DNA of 64,000 nucleotides from positions 186,001 to 250,000 of the forward strand of contig NZ_JACHLB010000007.1 in NCBI RefSeq assembly GCF_014207905.1. Reading direction: 5' to 3'. Positions 61,312-64,000 of this stretch are shown here, in pieces (position 1 is the first letter of the stretch; each line of letters starts with the position of its first letter). The stretch is from Flavobacterium notoginsengisoli (GTDB lineage Bacteria; Bacteroidota; Bacteroidia; Flavobacteriales; Flavobacteriaceae). Both the position numbers and the translations under genes were made by a program. Under the pieces are notes generated by a model. The model was not told the origin of the DNA and ran no database searches. It saw only the letters and a program-made list of their open reading frames with translations.

Positions 61312-62511
61312 ATGTCAATTACCTTAACTCCATTTACAAAACAACAATTAATACCGCAGGAAGAAAAACTTGAGGTGGGTCGTTTTAAAAGAGAACTTTT
61401 TATAGGAATCCCTAAGGAAACTAGTTACCAAGAACGTCGTATTTGCCTAACTCCCGATGCTGTAAATTCACTTACCTATGCTGGACATCGCGTTATGATT
61501 GAGTCTGGAGCTGGAGAAAGTTCAAGTTACACTGACAAGGAATATGCAGATGCTGGTGCGGAAATAACAAAAGATGCGAAAAGAGTTTTTGGCTGTCCTT
61601 TTTTACTAAAAGTAGAACCACCAACATTATCAGAAATAGAAATGATAAATCCTGAAACGGTTATTATTTCTGCTATTCAGCTAAAGACAAAAAAGAAAGA
61701 ATACTTTGAAGCTTTAGCGCAAAAAAAAATTACAGCACTTGCTTTTGAATATATTAAGGATGAAGACGGGTCTTATCCTGCTGTCAAATCTTTGAGCGAA
61801 ATAGCCGGAACTGCATCGATCTTAATTGCAGCCGAATTAATGATAACGGATGAATTCGGAAAAGGTCTTTTATTTGGAAACATTACTGGCGTACCTCCTA
61901 CCGAAGTTGTCATTTTAGGCGCAGGAACTGTTGGTGAATTTGCTGCCAAAACTGCCATTGGCTTAGGTGCAAACGTAAAAGTTTTTGATAATTCGATTAC
62001 AAAATTACGCCGTTTGCAGAATAATTTAAATCAAAGAATTTTCACTTCAACAATTCAACAAAAAGGTTTACTAAAAGCTTTAAGACGTTGCGATGTTGCT
62101 ATTGGCGCGATGCGTGGAAAAGAAAGATGCCCAATCGTAGTTAATGAAACTATGGTGGAACATATGAAAAAAGGAGCCGTAATTGTTGATGTCAGCATCG
62201 ATACTGGAGGTTGCTTTGAAACTTCTGAAGTTACAACACACGAAAAACCAACCTTTATAAAAAGTAATGTTTTGCACTATTGTGTACCGAATATACCTTC
62301 AAGATATTCTAAAACTGCTTCATTATCAATTAGTAACATACTAACTCCTTATCTTCATCAGATAGCTGAAGACGGTGGTATCGAAAGTGCTATTCGATGC
62401 AACAAAGGACTAAAAAATGGAATTTATCTTTATCACGGAATCTTAACAAATAAAGCTATTGGCGACTGGTTCGATTTACCTGATAACGATATTAATTTAC
62501 TTGTATTTTAA
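61312..62511 (+). CDS. ald: alanine dehydrogenase-type NAD(P) enzyme
   Basis: 399 residues of the alanine dehydrogenase/PNT family. The N-terminal GIPKETSYQERRICLTPDAV (about 32-52) and the Rossmann core VVILGAGTVGEFAAKTAIGLGANVKVFDN (about 200-228) are clear; VDVSIDTGGCFETSEVTTHEKP follows. Alanine dehydrogenase interconverts alanine and pyruvate with NADH. Compared with ald of other bacteria it has an extra N-terminal 30 residues. Saccharopine or N5-(carboxyethyl)-type relatives are less likely. Confidence 0.88.
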   Translation: MSITLTPFTKQQLIPQEEKLEVGRFKRELFIGIPKETSYQERRICLTPDAVNSLTYAGHRVMIESGAGESSSYTDKEYADAGAEITKDAKRVFGCPFLLKVEPPTLSEIEMINPETVIISAIQLKTKKKEYFEALAQKKITALAFEYIKDEDGSYPAVKSLSEIAGTASILIAAELMITDEFGKGLLFGNITGVPPTEVVILGAGTVGEFAAKTAIGLGANVKVFDNSITKLRRLQNNLNQRIFTSTIQQKGLLKALRRCDVAIGAMRGKERCPIVVNETMVEHMKKGAVIVDVSIDTGGCFETSEVTTHEKPTFIKSNVLHYCVPNIPSRYSKTASLSISNILTPYLHQIAEDGGIESAIRCNKGLKNGIYLYHGILTNKAIGDWFDLPDNDINLLVF

Positions 62512-62532
62512 GGGAACTTTAATGTACCTTTG
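62501..62532 (+). promoter_or_regulatory. promoter of the DUF4258-type gene
   Basis: TTG (62501-62503) lies 21 nt upstream of TACCTTTG (62525-62532), matching TTG-N19..21-TAnnTTTG. It overlaps the last codons of ald. Transcription should start near 62539, about 9 nt before the ATG at 62548, so the coding start cannot be the upstream TTG at 62530. Confidence 0.82.
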
Positions 62533-62547
62533 CAAAAAAATTATTTC

Positions 62548-62922
62548 ATGAAGTTCGTACACCGTTTTGCATATTATTTGATTGGTCTTGTAATGGGATG
62601 TTTTGTTGTAGCAGCTATTTTTAGCGGAAAAGACACTCGTTGTAATTATTTTCCAAATGCCAGAGTCTTAAATAATCTTAGAACAAAACCATTTCAATAC
62701 TCTGAAAAAGCTATTCAAACTTTAAATGAAAAATGGGTTGATACAGCAGATATTAAAAACACATTAACTTACGGAGATGTTGATTTTGATCAAAGCAATG
62801 TACCTTTCCAAAAAGGAAAACTTTATATTATTGAAGGTAAAACTGTAAAAAATCAGCCAATTATTTTAAAAGTGGTGAATTACGAAAACAAAGCTGTTTT
62901 AGAAGAAATTATAAAAAAATAA
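62548..62922 (+). CDS. small membrane-anchored DUF4258-type protein
   Basis: 124 residues from the ATG at 62548. One membrane helix (about 6-26, FAYYLIGLVMGCFVVAAIFSG) anchors the rest outside the cytoplasm or at the inner membrane surface. The part RVLNNLRTKPFQYSEKAIQTLNEK (about 39-62) and DFDQSNVPFQKGKLYIIEGKTVKNQPIILKVV form a small alpha+beta domain with a terminal beta hairpin like DUF4258. Function unknown; own promoter, no partner. Confidence 0.72.
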   Translation: MKFVHRFAYYLIGLVMGCFVVAAIFSGKDTRCNYFPNARVLNNLRTKPFQYSEKAIQTLNEKWVDTADIKNTLTYGDVDFDQSNVPFQKGKLYIIEGKTVKNQPIILKVVNYENKAVLEEIIKK

Positions 62923-62928
62923 TATTTC

Positions 62929-63031
62929 TGTCATTTCGACTGAAAGGAGAAATCGCACTAGAATTTCCGCAAAGTAAAATCCAATCTTTGTAGAGTTTCT
63001 AGTGCGATTTCTCCTTTCAGTCGAAATGACA
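62929..63031. repeat. long palindromic element, copy 2 (perfect 35-bp arms)
   Basis: The left arm 62929-62963 and the right arm 62997-63031 are perfect reverse complements over 35 bases. Ends read TGTCATTTCGACTGAAAGG inward. The 33-nt loop contains CCGCAAAG and TCCAATCTTTGT; the reverse complement of the copy-1 loop (16089-16126) contains nearly the same words, so the loops are related and the two copies lie in opposite orientation. No ORF in it. Confidence 0.92.
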
Positions 63032-63053
63032 AAATTGAGAAAAAACACAAAGT

Positions 63054-63098
63054 TTTTCCCTTTGTCACTTTGCAACTCCGAACCTTTGTAACTTAAAA
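63054..63098. repeat. CACTTTGCAACTCCGAACCTTTGTAACTT word run
   Basis: Words TTTGTCACTTTGCAACTCC and GAACCTTTGTAACTT lie beside the long palindrome and before ung. They belong to the same degenerate spacer set as 36283-36316 and 34130-34171. Confidence 0.4.
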
Positions 63099-63102
63099 AA
63101 AA

Positions 63103-63768
63103 TCACCACTCAATTTCTTTCAATCCTTTCGATCTTAAAAAATCATTTGTCTGACTAAAATGTTTATTTCCAAACCAAAAACCTCTATTTGCGCTTAACG
63201 GAGATGGATGACCAGATTTTAAGATATGATGTTTTGATGCATCAATTAAAGAAGCTTTCTTTTGAGCAAAACCACCCCAAAGTAAAAAAACAACATTTTC
63301 AGATTCAGCAGAAATTTGCTTTATCACCGCATCCGTAAATTTTTCCCAACCTTTTCCTTGATGACTTCCTGCTTCAGATTGCCTTACTGTTAAAGTAGCA
63401 TTTAAAAGAAAAACTCCCTGATCTGCCCAACGTTCCAAGTTTCCAGTTTTCGGAAGCGGTTTTCCTAAATCAGTTTCTATTTCTTTAAAAATATTATATA
63501 AAGAAGGTGGAAATGGAATTCCGTCATTTACAGAAAAACACAATCCGTTAGCCTGGTTTGGACCATGGTAAGGATCCTGCCCAATAATAACCACTTTAAC
63601 CTGATCAAAATGACAATGATCAAAAGCTGAAAAGATCTGATTCCCTTTTGGATAACATACTTTTGTAGCGTATTCCGATTTCACAAAATCAATCAACTCA
63701 CTAAAATATGGTTTTTCAAATTCTTCATTTAAAACTGGTTTCCAAGAAGAATGCATTTTTACGTCCAT
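63103..63768 (-). CDS. ung: uracil-DNA glycosylase
   Basis: Removes uracil from DNA. The 221 residues have the water-activating motif GQDPYH with D65 and the second catalytic motif GHPSPLS with H187; GLCFSVNDGIPFPPSL and WGGFAQKK are the other family segments. Length and motif order are normal for Ung family 1. It is followed on the minus side by the palindromic element and divergent to mutS2. Confidence 0.97.
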   Translation of the reverse strand: MDVKMHSSWKPVLNEEFEKPYFSELIDFVKSEYATKVCYPKGNQIFSAFDHCHFDQVKVVIIGQDPYHGPNQANGLCFSVNDGIPFPPSLYNIFKEIETDLGKPLPKTGNLERWADQGVFLLNATLTVRQSEAGSHQGKGWEKFTDAVIKQISAESENVVFLLWGGFAQKKASLIDASKHHILKSGHPSPLSANRGFWFGNKHFSQTNDFLRSKGLKEIEW

Positions 63769-63918
63769 AACTTTTTTTTTTGCGAATTTCAGGAATTAAT
63801 ACTAAAAATCAAAAAGTCAAAAGTCGAAATAAAAATGAAAGCAAATAATAAAACTCATAATTTCTAACTTCTAACTCATAATTAATAATTAACAATTCAC
63901 AATTGATGAATGTTTTCG

Positions 63919-63926
63919 TACTTTTG
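63919..63926 (+). promoter_or_regulatory. mutS2 promoter -7 box
   Basis: TACTTTTG matches TAnnTTTG, 24 nt before the mutS2 ATG at 63951. A TTG at 63903 is too close to serve as -33. Confidence 0.5.
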
Positions 63927-63950
63927 TCTGTACTTTCAGAAAGAGAATAA

Positions 63951-64000
63951 ATGATCAGTATTACCGAAAAAACATTACAAGACTTACAATTTCCAACCGT
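63951..64000 (+). CDS. mutS2: start of endonuclease MutS2 (truncated by window edge)
   Basis: Only the first 16 codons are present: MISITEKTLQDLQFPT followed by the start of Val. This is the usual N-terminus of flavobacterial MutS2 and lies beside ung, as I recall for this genus. The rest is outside the window, so the product cannot be confirmed. The ATG at 63951 follows a TACTTTTG box. Confidence 0.65.
   Translation, partial: MISITEKTLQDLQFPT

Noticed and set aside
1..64000. tRNA, rRNA and CRISPR arrays
   Set aside because: I read through both strands in the spacers and found no cloverleaf, no rRNA stretch and no regularly spaced direct repeats of CRISPR type. The spacer word repeats are inverted and irregular.

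Overview
The window looks like chromosomal DNA of a Flavobacterium (phylum Bacteroidota). The evidence is AT-rich DNA with compact operons, several matches to the Bacteroidota promoter form TTG-N19..21-TAnnTTTG, starts without Shine-Dalgarno sites, a SusC/SusD pair with its own ECF sigma factor and FecR-type anti-sigma factor, a protein with a type IX secretion (T9SS) C-terminal signal, the T9SS regulator PorX, and a fused LpxC-FabZ. I saw no insertion sequence, prophage, CRISPR array, tRNA or rRNA. It reads as ordinary core genome with a few accessory genes.

Layout. 1-2344: the end of an exonuclease gene and acs. 2836-11025: a minus-strand branched-chain amino acid cluster (leuA-like, leuB, then leader-ilvD-ilvB-ilvN-ilvC). 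11175-16020: a helical cytoplasmic protein, an M1 peptidase, a CBM9-like secreted protein and an unknown exported protein. 16166-24090: a complete his operon (leader-hisG-D-C-B-H-A-F-IE). 24163-28570: a two-component system divergent from an LTA-synthase-like membrane enzyme. 28696-37507: a zinc phospholipase C/nuclease-like enzyme, a YeiH-type transporter with a LysR regulator, small unknown proteins, a vWA membrane protein and fabG. 37597-47103: a sigma/FecR/SusC/SusD/metallopeptidase/DUF4302 import locus. 47632-51145: a leucine-rich-repeat T9SS cargo and a GIY-YIG-like protein. 51297-58928: sucD, an NTF2-like gene, a second LpxD-like gene, efp, lpxA, lpxC-fabZ, lpxD and an HD phosphohydrolase. 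59154-64000: porX, tsaE, ald, a DUF4258-type protein, ung and the first codons of mutS2.

The most notable signals are not in the large genes. Upstream of ilvD and of hisG there are very short ORFs, one packed with Ile/Val codons (8484-8558) and one with a His-His-His-His-Leu-His run (23963-24022). Each has a promoter-like box before it and a strong hairpin plus U-tract after it, which is the layout of ribosome-mediated transcription attenuators. Second, the spacers inside the his and ilv operons are filled with perfect or near-perfect inverted repeats built from a few recurring words, and one such repeat has become the C-terminus of HisD. Third, a roughly 100-nt palindromic element (two long copies with related loops, one short relative) lies at 12.8, 16.1 and 63.0 kb.

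Where an ATG lies downstream of a TTG or GTG that would give the longest reading frame, and a promoter or repeat covers the longer version, I used the shorter start (ilvB, hisG, the phospholipase-like gene, susD, the ECF sigma gene, the GIY-YIG-like gene, tsaE, the DUF4258 gene).
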